From: Nocardiopsis alborubida
GTDB lineage: Bacteria > Actinomycetota > Actinomycetes > Streptosporangiales > Streptosporangiaceae
DNA: 64,000 nucleotides
Direction: 5' to 3'
Assembly: GCF_012396365.1 (NCBI RefSeq)
Contig: NZ_JAAXPG010000009.1
Span: forward strand, 62,001-126,000
The position numbers were made by a program, and so were the translations under genes. The stretch's first letter is position 1, and each line of letters opens with the position of its first letter. Positions 14,240-22,329 of the stretch are shown one piece after another. The notes under the pieces were generated by a model. It was not told where the DNA came from. It did not search any database and saw nothing but the letters and a program-made list of their open reading frames with translations.

Positions 14240-14395
14240 GGAGACGTCGAAGGGGAGTAGTCCCCAATGCGTGCGATCGACACACTGGCCGCCCCGCGGC
14301 CCGGTCGTACGAGCCCGGCCGGGCCAGACACGCCCAGCCAGGAGCGGACGAGACCTTTGACCCGGAAAAGACCGGGTTGAAGTGGCGTCCGCCGC
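14240..14395 (+). promoter_or_regulatory. yybP-ykoY manganese riboswitch
   Basis: The leader carries the two conserved blocks of the yybP-ykoY aptamer: GAAGGGGAGTAG near the 5' end (14249-14260), and a 3' block with GACGAGACCTTTGACC, a hairpin CCCGG/CCGGG, and TTGAAGTGGCGTC (14347-14390). Between them is a long GC-rich arm. This aptamer binds Mn2+ and turns on exporter genes. The downstream gene encodes a UPF0016 Mn2+ transporter, the expected target. The expression platform probably occludes or exposes the GGAAGGGG ribosome-binding site (inference). Confidence 0.85.
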
Positions 14396-14431
14396 CTTCT
14401 GCCCAGACGCCGTCGGACGGAAGGGGAAATC

Positions 14432-15025
14432 ATGACGGGGTTCGCCGCCGGGCTGGCATTCAGTGCCTTCGCCATCTTCATCGCAGAAATGGGTGACAAG
14501 ACCCAACTCGTGGCGATGTCCCTGGCCACCCGCTACCGGGCCCTCACCGTCATCCTCGGCATCACCGCCGCCACCGCCGTCGTGCACGCGGGCAGCGTCC
14601 TGCTGTCCGAGGTCCTGGGCGCCGCGCTGCCCACCGACTGGCTCACCCTCGCCGCCGGTGTCGCGTTCCTGTTCTTCGGCGCGTGGACCCTGCGCGGCGA
14701 CGAGATGAGCGACAAGGACGAGGCCCGCGCGGCCTCCCGGCGGATCCGCTCCGCGTTCGCGACCGTCTTCGTCGTCTTCCTCGTCGCCGAACTCGGTGAC
14801 AAGACCATGCTCGCCACGATCACCGTCGGCACCCAGTACCACTGGCTGCCCGTGTGGATCGGCTCCACCGTGGGCATGGTCGCGGCCGACGCCATCGCCA
14901 TCGCGCTGGGCGCCGTGCTCGGCAAGAAGCTGCCCGAGCGCGCCATCCAGATCGGCGCGGCCGTCCTGTTCTTCGTCGCGGGCGCGGCCATGCTGGGCCA
15001 GGGCGCCTGGATGCTCCTCGCCTGA
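14432..15025 (+). CDS. UPF0016/TMEM165-GDT1 family Mn2+ exporter
   Basis: A 197-residue integral membrane protein with about six hydrophobic helices. It has the two family motifs Glu-Met-Gly-Asp-Lys-Thr-Gln (residues 20-26) in helix 1 and Glu-Leu-Gly-Asp-Lys-Thr in the second half, reflecting an internal duplication. The acidic residues form the cation path. Bacterial members (MneA) and the human/yeast homologues transport Mn2+ and Ca2+; the upstream Mn2+ riboswitch points to Mn2+ efflux here. The ATG follows GGAAGGGGAAATC. The stop codon lies in the first unit of a 7-base tandem repeat. Confidence 0.9.
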   Translation: MTGFAAGLAFSAFAIFIAEMGDKTQLVAMSLATRYRALTVILGITAATAVVHAGSVLLSEVLGAALPTDWLTLAAGVAFLFFGAWTLRGDEMSDKDEARAASRRIRSAFATVFVVFLVAELGDKTMLATITVGTQYHWLPVWIGSTVGMVAADAIAIALGAVLGKKLPERAIQIGAAVLFFVAGAAMLGQGAWMLLA

Positions 15026-15077
15026 GCCCTGAGCCCTGAGCCCTGAGCCCTGAGCCCTGAGCCCTGAGCCCTGAGCC
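15021..15077. repeat. GAGCCCT heptamer tandem repeat
   Basis: Seven complete GAGCCCT units (15024-15072) plus a partial unit on each side. The array starts inside the last codons of the exporter gene: the TGA at 15023-15025 is in the first unit. Because the unit is 7 bases, every reading frame meets a TGA within the array, so changes in copy number would not extend the protein. Likely a slippage-prone locus, possibly a strain marker. Confidence 0.9.
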
Positions 15078-15141
15078 GGGCGGTGGGTCGCTCCGGAGGG
15101 CAGGGTCCGTGCTCCGGACGGCCTCGGCCGCCGGGAGCGGC

Positions 15142-16191
15142 TCAGTCCCCGACGGGCTCCGGTTCGGCGGCCAGCCACGCGTCCACCCCGGCCAGCAGCT
15201 CCTTGCGCAGCGACTCCGGCGCGCCCGAGCCGCGGACCGACATCCGTGCCAGCTCGGCCAGCTCCGGGTCGGAGAACCCGAGCACCTCGCGGGCGATCCG
15301 GTACTGCTCCACCAGGCGCGGCCCGAACAGCAGCGGGTCGTCGGTGCCCAGCGCGACCGGCACCCCGGCGTCGAAGAGCGTGCGCAGCGGCAGCTGCCCC
15401 AGGTCGTCGTACACCCCCAGGCCCACGTTGGAGGTCGGGCAGACCTCCAGCGTCACCCCGCGTTCGGCGATGCGCTCCACCAGCCGCGGATCCTCCACGG
15501 CCCGCACCCCGTGTCCGATCCGGTCGGCGTCCAGCACGTCCAGGCACTCGCGCACGCTGCGGGGCCCCTGGAGCTCGCCGCCGTGCGGCGCGGAGAGCAG
15601 CCCGGCCCGGCGCGCGATCCGGAACGCCCCCTCGAACTCCAGGGCGCGGCCCCGCCGCTCGTCGTTGTTCAGGCCGAACGACACCACGCCCCTGCCCGCG
15701 TACTGGCGGGCCAGGCGGGCCAGCACCTTGGCGTCCAGCGGGTGCCTGGTGCGGTTGGCCGCCACCATCAGGCCGACGTGCACGCCGGTCGCGTGCTCGG
15801 CGGCGCGGGCCGCGTCCAGGAACAGCTCCAGGGTGGCGGTGAGCCCGTCGAAGAGCGACGCGTAACCGCTCGGGTCCACCTGGATCTCCAGCCAGCCGGA
15901 CCCGGCCGCGCGCTCGTCCTCGGCCGCCTCGCGCAGCAGCCGGTACACGTCCTCGGGGCTGCGCAGGACCGACCGGGCGATGTCGTACAGGCGCTGGAAC
16001 CGGAACCAGCCGCGCTCGTCCGTGGCGCGGAGCTTGGGCGGCCACTCCTCGACCAGGGCCTGGGGGAGGTGGATGCCGTGCTCGGCGGCCAGCTCCACCA
16101 GGGTGGGATGGCGCATCGACCCGGTGAAGTGCAGGTGCAGGTGTGCTTTGGGCAGCCGGTCCAACCGGCGGGCGCTGGTCGGTGTCTCCAT
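15142..16191 (-). CDS. Adenosine deaminase family protein
   Basis: A 349-residue zinc amidohydrolase that would convert adenosine or deoxyadenosine to inosine in purine salvage. Metal and active-site motifs are His-Leu-His at 17-19, His-Gly-Gly-Glu (the His-Ala-Gly-Glu position), Asp-Arg-Ile-Gly-His-Gly, Cys-Pro-Thr-Ser-Asn and Gly-Thr-Asp-Asp-Pro. The opening is His-Leu-His-Leu-His-Phe-Thr-Gly-Ser rather than the classical His-Leu-Asp-Gly or His-Leu-Glu-Gly, and Ser-Phe-Gly-Leu-Asn-Asn-Asp-Glu replaces the usual Asp-Leu-Ala-Gly-Asp-Glu. It therefore belongs to a divergent subgroup, and the exact purine-like substrate is uncertain. ATG at 16191 is chosen because the conserved region begins within 15 residues. 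It shares orientation with the aminotransferase gene upstream. Confidence 0.85.
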   Translation of the reverse strand: METPTSARRLDRLPKAHLHLHFTGSMRHPTLVELAAEHGIHLPQALVEEWPPKLRATDERGWFRFQRLYDIARSVLRSPEDVYRLLREAAEDERAAGSGWLEIQVDPSGYASLFDGLTATLELFLDAARAAEHATGVHVGLMVAANRTRHPLDAKVLARLARQYAGRGVVSFGLNNDERRGRALEFEGAFRIARRAGLLSAPHGGELQGPRSVRECLDVLDADRIGHGVRAVEDPRLVERIAERGVTLEVCPTSNVGLGVYDDLGQLPLRTLFDAGVPVALGTDDPLLFGPRLVEQYRIAREVLGFSDPELAELARMSVRGSGAPESLRKELLAGVDAWLAAEPEPVGD

Positions 16192-16273
16192 GACGTAAGC
16201 CTGCCGTATACGGCGCGCCTCCGGTGCCAGGACTCCCCACTTCGGTGCGCGGGTACCGGCCCCGTACACGCGG

Positions 16274-16307
16274 ACGCGCCCCGGGGGACCGGTCCCCCGG
16301 GGCGCGT
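16274..16307 (-). terminator. Perfect 34-base palindrome after aspC
   Basis: 17 bases (16274-16290, ACGCGCCCCGGGGGACC) are immediately followed by their exact reverse complement, with no loop bases beyond those opened at the centre. It lies 110 bases downstream of the minus-strand aminotransferase stop and 83 upstream of the deaminase start, so it most likely terminates aspC transcription. Confidence 0.7.
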
Positions 16308-16417
16308 GAACGGAGTCGGTGACCGCGTGTCCGCCTCCGTGCCTGCCGCGGCCCGGTCCCCGCTCTCCGGGTGCCCGGACACGGGGCGAAGCGCGGCGGA
16401 GCACCGAAGCAGTGCTG

Positions 16418-17626
16418 CTACCTGGCCTCGGCCAGCAGCTTCTGGATGCGGCTCACGCCCTCGGCGAGGTCTTCGTCGCTGAGCGCGTAGGACAGGCGCA
16501 GGTAGCCGGGGGTGCCGAAGGCCTCACCGGGCACCACGGCGACCTCGGCCTGCTCCAGGATGAGCTCGGCCAGCTCGGTGGAGGTCCGCGGCGTCCGGCC
16601 GCGGATCTCCTTGCCCAGCACGCCCTTGACCGAGGGGTAGGCGTAGAAGGCGCCCTGCGGCTCGGGGCAGACCACGCCGTCGATCTCGTTGAGCATGCGC
16701 ACGATGGTCTTGCGGCGGCGGTCGAAGGCCTCGCGCATCGTCGCCACGGCGTCCAGGTCGCCGGAGACCGCCGCCAGGGCGGCGGCCTGCGAGACGTTGG
16801 CGACGTTGGAGGTGGCGTGCGACTGGAGGTTGCCCGCGGCCTTGACCACGTCCTTGGGGCCGATGATCCACCCCACGCGCCAGCCGGTCATCGCGTAGGT
16901 CTTGGCCACGCCGTTGACGATGACGGTGCGGTCGGCGATCTCGGGCACCTCGACGGGCAGCGAGGAGAACTCGGCGTCCCCGTAGACCAGGTGCTCGTAG
17001 ATCTCGTCGGTCAGCACCCACAGGCCGTGCTCGTTCGCCCAGCGGCCGATCTCGCGGACCTGCTCGCGCGGGTAAACGGCGCCGGTCGGGTTGGACGGGG
17101 AGACGAACACCAGGACCTTGGTGCGCTCGCTGCGCGCCGCCTCCAGCTGCTCCACACCGGCCAGGTAGCCGGTGCTCTCGTCGGTGACGACGAAGACCGG
17201 GACGCCGCCCGCGAGCTTGATGGACTCGGGGTAGGTGGTCCAGTACGGGGCGATGACGATGACCTCGTCGCCCGGGTCCAGCATGGCGGCGAAGGCCTCG
17301 TAGATGGCCTGCTTGCCGCCGTTGGTCACCAGGACCTGGGCGGGGTCGACCTCGTAGCCGGAGTCGCGCAGGGTCTTCTCGGCGATGGCCTTCTTGAGCT
17401 CGGGCAGGCCGCCGGCGGGCGTGTAGCGGTGGAACCGGGGCTCACGGGCGGCCTCGACGGCGGCCTCGACGATGTAGTCGGGCGTCGGGAAGTCGGGCTC
17501 TCCCGCGCCGAAGCCGATGACGGCACGGCCCTCCGCCTTCATGGCCTTGGCCTTGGCGTCCACGGCCAGGGTGGCGGACTCGGAGATCGCGCTGATACGT
17601 GCAGAGAGACGGGGTCGATCAGTCAT
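16418..17626 (-). CDS. aspC: Aspartate aminotransferase (class I, PLP-dependent)
   Basis: A 402-residue cytoplasmic enzyme exchanging amino groups between aspartate and 2-oxoglutarate. It has the subgroup I-gamma pattern: [11 protein letters not shown] near the N-terminus, Asn-Pro-Thr-Gly, Thr-Asp-Glu-Ile-Tyr-Glu, the PLP-lysine segment [12 protein letters not shown], and Tyr-Leu-Arg-Leu-Ser-Tyr with the substrate Arg. ATG at 17626 gives the family N-terminus; an in-frame ATG nine bases upstream is possible. It diverges from the tRNA-Trp/secE unit, as in streptomycetes. Confidence 0.92.
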   Translation of the reverse strand: MTDRPRLSARISAISESATLAVDAKAKAMKAEGRAVIGFGAGEPDFPTPDYIVEAAVEAAREPRFHRYTPAGGLPELKKAIAEKTLRDSGYEVDPAQVLVTNGGKQAIYEAFAAMLDPGDEVIVIAPYWTTYPESIKLAGGVPVFVVTDESTGYLAGVEQLEAARSERTKVLVFVSPSNPTGAVYPREQVREIGRWANEHGLWVLTDEIYEHLVYGDAEFSSLPVEVPEIADRTVIVNGVAKTYAMTGWRVGWIIGPKDVVKAAGNLQSHATSNVANVSQAAALAAVSGDLDAVATMREAFDRRRKTIVRMLNEIDGVVCPEPQGAFYAYPSVKGVLGKEIRGRTPRTSTELAELILEQAEVAVVPGEAFGTPGYLRLSYALSDEDLAEGVSRIQKLLAEAR

Positions 17627-17725
17627 GCGTCCCATGTTGTCATGCGCCCCTGGTCCGGGGGCGGGCGGGAAGGAGGGCGCAACCGGACGAAGAGGTCGTT
17701 TCCCCTCTCTGGCGGGACGAACGGT

Positions 17726-17754
17726 TTGGCCACGGCGCCCCGAGCGCATACACT
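17726..17754 (+). promoter_or_regulatory. Promoter of the tRNA-Trp-secE unit
   Basis: TTGGCC (17726-17731), 17-base spacer, TACACT (17749-17754); start about 17761. A second -10-like TATGGT at 17824-17829 lies closer to the tRNA. Confidence 0.65.
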
Positions 17755-17848
17755 CTCTCGGGTCGGCCGGTCGTGGCCCAGGTGTTACCTGGCGCACGGT
17801 GTGCGTAGCGCACCGGGACCGGCTATGGTGGGATCGCAGTTTCCGCTA

Positions 17849-17921
17849 AGGGCAGTGGCTCAATTGGCAGAGCACCGGTCTCCAAAACCGGCGGTTGGGG
17901 GTTCGAGTCCCTCCTGCCCTG
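17849..17921 (+). tRNA. tRNA-Trp (CCA)
   Basis: A 73-base cloverleaf with acceptor AGGGCAG / CTGCCCT, anticodon loop CTCCAAA (anticodon CCA), T arm GGTTCGAGTCC and discriminator G. The 3' CCA is not encoded (CAC follows). Location just upstream of secE is the standard actinobacterial arrangement. Confidence 0.95.
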
Positions 17922-18020
17922 CACCTTCGCGCGTGCGGTGCGGCGCCCCGGCGGGCGCCGCACCGCACGGGCACCGGAACTACGGGGACAAGTAGCAGCC
18001 CGCGACCCTAAGGACCCCAG

Positions 18021-18275
18021 GTGACTCAGACTGACGCCGACGCCAAGCCCGACAAGGAGCCCAAGCGTCGTACCGGTCCGGTGACGTTCACCAAGCAGGT
18101 CGCCGGAGAGCTGCGCAAGGTCCGCTGGCCCACGCGCCGCGAGCTGGTGACCTACACCATCGTGGTCCTCGTCTTCGTGCTGGTCGTCCTGGGATACGTC
18201 TCCCTCGTGGACTGGGGCTTCGGCGAGGCGGTCACCTGGCTGTACGGCACGTTCGGCACCCCACAGGGCGTCTGA
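18021..18275 (+). CDS. secE: Preprotein translocase subunit SecE
   Basis: An 84-residue, single-span inner-membrane protein that clamps the SecY channel. A charged N-terminus (about 35 residues) precedes the conserved amphipathic helix ending Glu-Leu-Arg-Lys-Val-Arg-Trp-Pro-Thr-Arg-Arg-Glu-Leu, then a hydrophobic span Tyr-Thr-Ile-Val-Val-Leu-Val-Phe-Val-Leu-Val-Val-Leu-Gly-Tyr. GTG start. It lies between tRNA-Trp and nusG, and its partner SecY is encoded at 49826. Confidence 0.95.
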   Translation: MTQTDADAKPDKEPKRRTGPVTFTKQVAGELRKVRWPTRRELVTYTIVVLVFVLVVLGYVSLVDWGFGEAVTWLYGTFGTPQGV

Positions 18276-18361
18276 CCGCCCCTTCCGCGCCGCCCCTCCC
18301 GCAGGAGTCGGGACGCGGCCTCCTCGTCCGCGCGTTGGTCCCGGTTCGCCCGGAGAGACCG

Positions 18362-18367
18362 TAAGCT
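18362..18367 (+). promoter_or_regulatory. Possible -10 element before nusG
   Basis: TAAGCT in the secE-nusG gap, about 80 bases before the nusG start. No well-spaced -35 is visible, so this is weak. Confidence 0.3.
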
Positions 18368-18445
18368 GGCAGAACCGGGTTCGACGTACAGCGCTGCCTC
18401 GTGTGCGTCGCCCCGAGAGCGAATCCGACGAGAGAAAGAGCAGCC

Positions 18446-19288
18446 GTGTCCGAGTCCCCACTGACCTCTGACGACTTCCCCGAAGAGGAGCCGGTTCAGT
18501 CGTCGGCGGAAGAGACCGGCCTGGCGGGCGAGGTGCCGGAGGACGCGACCGACGCGGTCGACACCGACAGCCCGGAGCTGACCGGTGACGCCGACGAGTC
18601 CGACGCCGCCGACGACCACGAGGGCGCCCTGGAGGAGTCCGAGAAGGAGGGCGAGGCCGCCGAGGAGGAGGCCCCCCGCCTGGACCCCGTCGAGGAGTTC
18701 AAGAACGAGCTCGTCCTGCTGCCCGGCGACTGGTACGTCGTGCACACCTACGCCGGTTACGAGAAGCGGGTCAAGGCCAACGTCGAGAGCCGCACCCAGT
18801 CCCTCAACATGGAGGAGTACATCTTCCAGGTCGAGGTGCCCGAGCACGAGGTCACCGAGGTCAAGAGCGGCAAGCGCCAGCAGGTCACCGAGAAGGTCCT
18901 GCCCGGCTACGTGCTCGTCCGCATGGACCTGACCGACGAGTCCTGGTCGGCCATCCGCAACACCCCGGGCGTCACCGGCTTCGTGGGCCTGTCCAACAAG
19001 CCCGCGCCGCTGAGCCTGACCGAGGTGGCCAAGCTCCTCGCCCCCGAGCCGGAGGTCGAGCCGGAGCAGGCGCAGCAGGCCCGTGCCGCGGGCGGCGTCG
19101 GGGAGGCCCGTATGGACGTGGCCTACGAGGTCGGCGAGTCCGTGACCGTCATGGAGGGTCCGTTCGCGACCCTGCCCGCGACGGTCAGCGAGATCAACCC
19201 CGACACCCAGAAGCTCAAGGTGCTGGTGTCGATCTTCGGCCGCGAGACGCCGGTCGAGCTGTCGTTCAACCAGGTCGCCAAGATCTAA
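18446..19288 (+). CDS. nusG: Transcription termination/antitermination factor NusG
   Basis: A 280-residue factor that binds RNA polymerase near the clamp and modulates pausing, Rho termination and transcription-translation coupling. The NGN domain begins at [13 protein letters not shown] (near residue 93), and the C-terminal KOW domain includes [11 protein letters not shown]. The first about 90 residues are a very acidic Glu/Asp/Ala-rich extension, as is common in actinobacteria. The GTG at 18446 follows GAGAGAAAGAG. Confidence 0.95.
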   Translation: MSESPLTSDDFPEEEPVQSSAEETGLAGEVPEDATDAVDTDSPELTGDADESDAADDHEGALEESEKEGEAAEEEAPRLDPVEEFKNELVLLPGDWYVVHTYAGYEKRVKANVESRTQSLNMEEYIFQVEVPEHEVTEVKSGKRQQVTEKVLPGYVLVRMDLTDESWSAIRNTPGVTGFVGLSNKPAPLSLTEVAKLLAPEPEVEPEQAQQARAAGGVGEARMDVAYEVGESVTVMEGPFATLPATVSEINPDTQKLKVLVSIFGRETPVELSFNQVAKI

Positions 19289-19300
19289 CACGTCCACACC

Positions 19301-19416
19301 CGGTCCCCGCCGCTCGGGCTCGGGCCCTGCGGTCGCGGAGCTCCTGTCAGGGCACTCGCGGTCCCCGCCGCTCGGGCTCGGGCCCTGCGGTCGCGGAGCG
19401 TCTGTCAGGGCACTCG
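19301..19416. repeat. 58-base direct repeat, two copies, nusG-rplK gap
   Basis: Copies at 19301-19358 and 19359-19416 abut directly and differ at only two bases. They are GC-rich and lie 12 bases after the nusG stop. Each copy contains short complementary segments (CGCTCGGGCTCGGGCC and CTGCGGTCGCGGAGC) that may fold, so the duplication may double a terminator-like or attenuator-like structure. Confidence 0.9.
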
Positions 19417-19647
19417 CGCGAGCGGCATAGACTTGGTGGGTCCGCCCCGTGGCGGACCCACTCGCGCGCCCCGCCCCGGCGGGACGCGCCCCCGGTCCGC
19501 CCGGTCCCGGCGGGCCGACGCCCCGCGCCCGTCGAGCGCGGGGTCCCCGCCTCCTTCGGCAGCGGTTCCCCGGCCTCAGCGGCCGCGCGGTGCCGTCAGG
19601 GAGGCAACGGGACCAGAACACAACGCAGATCAGGCAAAGGACCCGAT
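19417..19647 (+). promoter_or_regulatory. rplK leader with promoter-like element and hairpin
   Basis: TAGACT (19428-19433) is a possible -10. Directly after it is an 11-bp perfect hairpin GTGGGTCCGCC / GGCGGACCCAC (19436-19461, CCGT loop) sitting at the predicted RNA 5' end. The remaining about 185 bases are GC-rich with no gene. In many bacteria the rplK-rplA leader is the binding site for L1 autoregulation; I see a plausible place for it but cannot identify the L1 site with confidence. Confidence 0.4.
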
Positions 19648-20076
19648 ATGCCTCCGAAGAAGAAACTTGCCGCACTCGTCAAGGTGCAGCTCCCCGCCGG
19701 TCAGGCGACCCCGGCGCCGCCCGTCGGTACCGCGCTCGGTCCGCACGGCGTCAACATCATGGACTTCTGCAAGCAGTACAACGCTGCCACGGAGTCCCAG
19801 CGCGGCAACGTCATCCCCGTAGAGATCTCCATCTACGAGGACCGTTCCTTCACCTTCGTCACCAAGACGCCTCCGGCGCCGAAGCTGATCCTGAAGGCCG
19901 CCGGTCTGGACAAGGCCGCCACCGACCCGGGCCGCAGCACCGCCGGTTCCATCACCGCCGAGCAGGTCCGCGAGATCGCGCAGACCAAGCTGCCCGACCT
20001 CAACACCGGGGACATCGAGGCCGCCGCCAAGATCGTCGCCGGCACCGCCCGCTCGATGGGCATCGAGGTCAAGTAG
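19648..20076 (+). CDS. rplK: 50S ribosomal protein L11
   Basis: A 142-residue protein that forms the base of the L7/L12 stalk on 23S rRNA and takes part in factor binding and stringent-response (RelA) sensing; it is the thiostrepton site. [16 protein letters not shown] and Gly-Pro-His-Gly-Val-Asn-Ile-Met-x-Phe-Cys are standard L11, and the C-terminal rRNA-binding domain ends Gly-Thr-Ala-Arg-Ser-Met-Gly-Ile. The ATG follows AGGCAAAGGA. Cotranscribed with rplA. Confidence 0.97.
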   Translation: MPPKKKLAALVKVQLPAGQATPAPPVGTALGPHGVNIMDFCKQYNAATESQRGNVIPVEISIYEDRSFTFVTKTPPAPKLILKAAGLDKAATDPGRSTAGSITAEQVREIAQTKLPDLNTGDIEAAAKIVAGTARSMGIEVK

Positions 20077-20197
20077 TCCCCCGCACGGTGGCACCGGTCC
20101 GCGGAGACCGGAGCGACCGGGGACGCTCGACGTTAAAGAACCACCGTGGCAGGGCCAGGCGCTGGCCCGGTGACCACACGTTCCTCAGGAGAACAGA

Positions 20198-20875
20198 GTG
20201 AAGCGCAGCAAGAACCACCGCAAAGCCAGCCAGCAGGTGGACCGTGACAAGCTCTACGGCCCCGCCGAGGCCGTGAAGCTCGCCAAGGAGACCTCCACCG
20301 TCAAGTTCGACGCGACCGTCGAGGTCGCCCTGCGCCTGGGCGTCGACCCGCGCAAGGCCGACCAGATGGTCCGCGGCACCGTGAACCTGCCGAACGGCAC
20401 CGGCAAGACCGCTCGGGTCCTGGTCTTCGCGACCGGTGAGCGTGCCGAGCAGGCTCTCGCGGCTGGCGCCGACATCATCGGCGACGACGAGATGATCGAG
20501 AAGGTCTCGAAGGGCTTCACCGACTTCGACGCCGTCGTGGCCACCCCGGACCTCATGGGCAAGGTCGGCCGCCTCGGCCGCGTGCTCGGTCCGCGCGGCC
20601 TGATGCCGAACCCGAAGACCGGCACCGTCACCCCCGACGTCGCCAAGGCCGTCACCGACATCAAGGGCGGCAAGATCGAGTTCCGCGTGGACCGCCACGG
20701 GAACCTGCACTTCATCATCGGCAAGGCCTCCTTCGACGACCAGAAGCTCCTGGAGAACTACCAGGCCGCGATCGACGAGGTGAACCGCCTCAAGCCGTCC
20801 GCCGCCAAGGGCCGTTACATCAAGAAGGCCGTGGTCTCCACGTCCATGGGCCCGAGCATCCCGCTCGACGCCTAG
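20198..20875 (+). CDS. rplA: 50S ribosomal protein L1
   Basis: A 225-residue protein forming the mobile L1 stalk that helps release E-site tRNA; in many bacteria it also represses its own operon. The hallmark [11 protein letters not shown]-x-Gly-Thr-Val-Thr is intact, with Gly-Lys-Ile-Glu-Phe-Arg-Val-Asp-Arg. The GTG start follows TCAGGAGAACA, 121 bases after rplK. The N-terminal basic segment (Lys-Arg-Ser-Lys-Asn-His-Arg-Lys) is short but family-like. Confidence 0.96.
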   Translation: MKRSKNHRKASQQVDRDKLYGPAEAVKLAKETSTVKFDATVEVALRLGVDPRKADQMVRGTVNLPNGTGKTARVLVFATGERAEQALAAGADIIGDDEMIEKVSKGFTDFDAVVATPDLMGKVGRLGRVLGPRGLMPNPKTGTVTPDVAKAVTDIKGGKIEFRVDRHGNLHFIIGKASFDDQKLLENYQAAIDEVNRLKPSAAKGRYIKKAVVSTSMGPSIPLDA

Positions 20876-20904
20876 TAGCCTTCGCGGCTGCCCAGCGCAG
20901 ACGA

Positions 20905-20944
20905 GAGCGGCCCCCGCAGTCCGAGAGGACGGCGGGGGCCGCTC
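20905..20944 (+). terminator. Terminator of rplK-rplA
   Basis: A 13-bp perfect stem GAGCGGCCCCCGC / GCGGGGGCCGCTC with a 14-base loop, 29 bases after the rplA stop. Confidence 0.8.
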
Positions 20945-20954
20945 CGCTTCCCGA

Positions 20955-20992
20955 GGGCCCCTCCGGCCGCCGCGCGGCGGCCGGAGGGGCCC
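20955..20992. terminator. Perfect 38-base palindrome, bidirectional terminator
   Basis: 19 bases followed directly by their exact reverse complement (centre between 20973 and 20974). It sits between convergent rplA and the minus-strand lipoprotein gene, so it can terminate both. Confidence 0.7.
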
Positions 20993-21014
20993 GGGAGAGC
21001 CGTGCTCCGTGGAC

Positions 21015-21866
21015 CTACATGGTGCCGATCTCGTCCTCGGCGGGGATCTCGACCGTGGTCTCGTTGAGGGCGGAGAACTCCATGGACACGTCGGACACCT
21101 CGTCCGCGAACTCCATGCGCAGCGGGAAGCCGTTGTCGTCGACCCAGACGCCGATGTCGAGGGTGCCGCTGTAGTCGGAGCCGAGCACCTGGAGGAGCGC
21201 GGCCGACTGCTCCTCGGACAGCGCCTCGTACTCCTCGCTGGTCATCGTGCCCTCGATGACCGTCGTCTCCACGCCGCCGACCTCCTCGGTGCCCGCATCC
21301 GAGACGTTCTCCAACGAGGCGATGGCGCTGGCGACCTGGGGCAGGGTCTCCACGTCGAAGACGTCCGCGGGAACGTCCCCGAGCGACTCACCGCCGCTGG
21401 TCACCCAGGGGGTGTCCCCGTACTGCCCCAGGTTGTTGGAAAGCAGGGCGTCCTGGCCCTCCGGATAGAGGATGACGCTGGTGCCGGCCTCCTCGGGGGT
21501 GAGGTCGGACACGTCCTCACCGGTCATCTCCATGAGTTCCAGCAGGTTCTCGCCGAGGGACGGCATGACCATGGTGACCTGGAGGGCCGAGGGGTCGTCG
21601 CTCACCTCGTAGACGACGGACATCTCGACCTCCCCCTCACCCAGCGCCGAGTCGGTGGTGAGGATGTCCATCGTGAGGGTGTAGTTGTCGACGCTCTGGG
21701 TGCTCTCGCCGAGCGCGGCGACCAGGTCCAGGACGCTGCCGCCGCCCTCCTCGGGCGCTTCCGCCGCCGCCTCGGTGGGCTCCTCCTCGGCGGCGCCTCC
21801 GCCGCAGGCGGTGAGGGACAGGGCGAGGGTGCCGGCGGAGATCAGGACCGGCATACGGGTCTTCAC
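21015..21866 (-). CDS. Putative lipoprotein, possibly LolA/LppX-like
   Basis: A 283-residue exported protein. The start Val-Lys-Thr-Arg (GTG, with GAAGAAGG upstream) leads into a hydrophobic stretch and a lipobox Leu-Ser-Leu-Thr-Ala-Cys, then a Gly/Glu/Ala-rich linker. The mature part (about residues 45-283) has alternating Thr/Val-rich strands (Asn-Tyr-Thr-Leu-Thr-Met-Asp-Ile, Glu-Met-Ser-Val-Val-Tyr-Glu, Tyr-Pro-Glu-Gly) suggestive of the half-barrel fold of LolA/LppX-type lipoproteins. No ligand residues can be named. It is very acidic with almost no basic residues. Lipoprotein genes between rplA and rplJ also occur in streptomycetes. The function is inferred only at fold level. Confidence 0.72.
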   Translation of the reverse strand: MKTRMPVLISAGTLALSLTACGGGAAEEEPTEAAAEAPEEGGGSVLDLVAALGESTQSVDNYTLTMDILTTDSALGEGEVEMSVVYEVSDDPSALQVTMVMPSLGENLLELMEMTGEDVSDLTPEEAGTSVILYPEGQDALLSNNLGQYGDTPWVTSGGESLGDVPADVFDVETLPQVASAIASLENVSDAGTEEVGGVETTVIEGTMTSEEYEALSEEQSAALLQVLGSDYSGTLDIGVWVDDNGFPLRMEFADEVSDVSMEFSALNETTVEIPAEDEIGTM

Positions 21867-22094
21867 GGGGTGTTCGCCTTCTTCTTTTGTGCGGGGGACG
21901 GGCACGACTGGGAGCGGGGGTGCCCGGTGACGTCATGCTGCCACGGCGGAGGGACGTTCCGGCCCCCACCGGTTCCTCCGCACGGCCACCGCTTCGACCT
22001 CCGCCACGTCGCGGCGGTCCCGTGCCCAGGGGGGGAGTGAGCGCGATCACGGTTTCCGCCCCCCGGTCCGGAGCGGGGGCACCGAGGTGTGCGG

Positions 22095-22266
22095 TACGAT
22101 GGGTTCTTGCCGAAGACCGCTGGTCGTCACCCGAACGGGTGACCTAAGGGCCCATCCGCGATGGGCGCCCGCGCAGGTGTCACAAGAGCTTCCCGTTCCG
22201 GATCGCGCTCCGCGCGCCGCCAGAACGCGGTCATGCCCCGTGCGCCTCGCGCCCGGGGCTTTTTCT
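22095..22266 (+). promoter_or_regulatory. rplJ promoter, L10-type leader and attenuator
   Basis: TACGAT (22095-22100) is the -10. The RNA then reads TTCTTGCCGAAGACCGC, a hairpin GGTCGTCACCC-GAAC-GGGTGACC, a second stem GGGCCCATCC..GATGGGCGCCC and GCGCAGGTGTCACAAGAG, which match the conserved parts of the ribosomal protein L10 leader. Further on, GCCCCG / CGGGGC (22235-22259) followed by TTTTTCT is an intrinsic terminator 64 bases before rplJ. Binding of the L10-(L7/L12)4 complex would favour termination. The rest of the 21867-22329 gap holds no gene. Confidence 0.75.
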
Positions 22267-22329
22267 CGTGCTGACGCCGATCGCCCGGGTCCTTGGAGTC
22301 AACCAGCGTTCAATGTTGGAAGGAGTCCC

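Noticed and set aside
15021-15077. Possible CRISPR-like array
   Set aside because: Contiguous 7-base units without spacers; a simple tandem repeat. No CRISPR repeats or cas genes are seen in the window.
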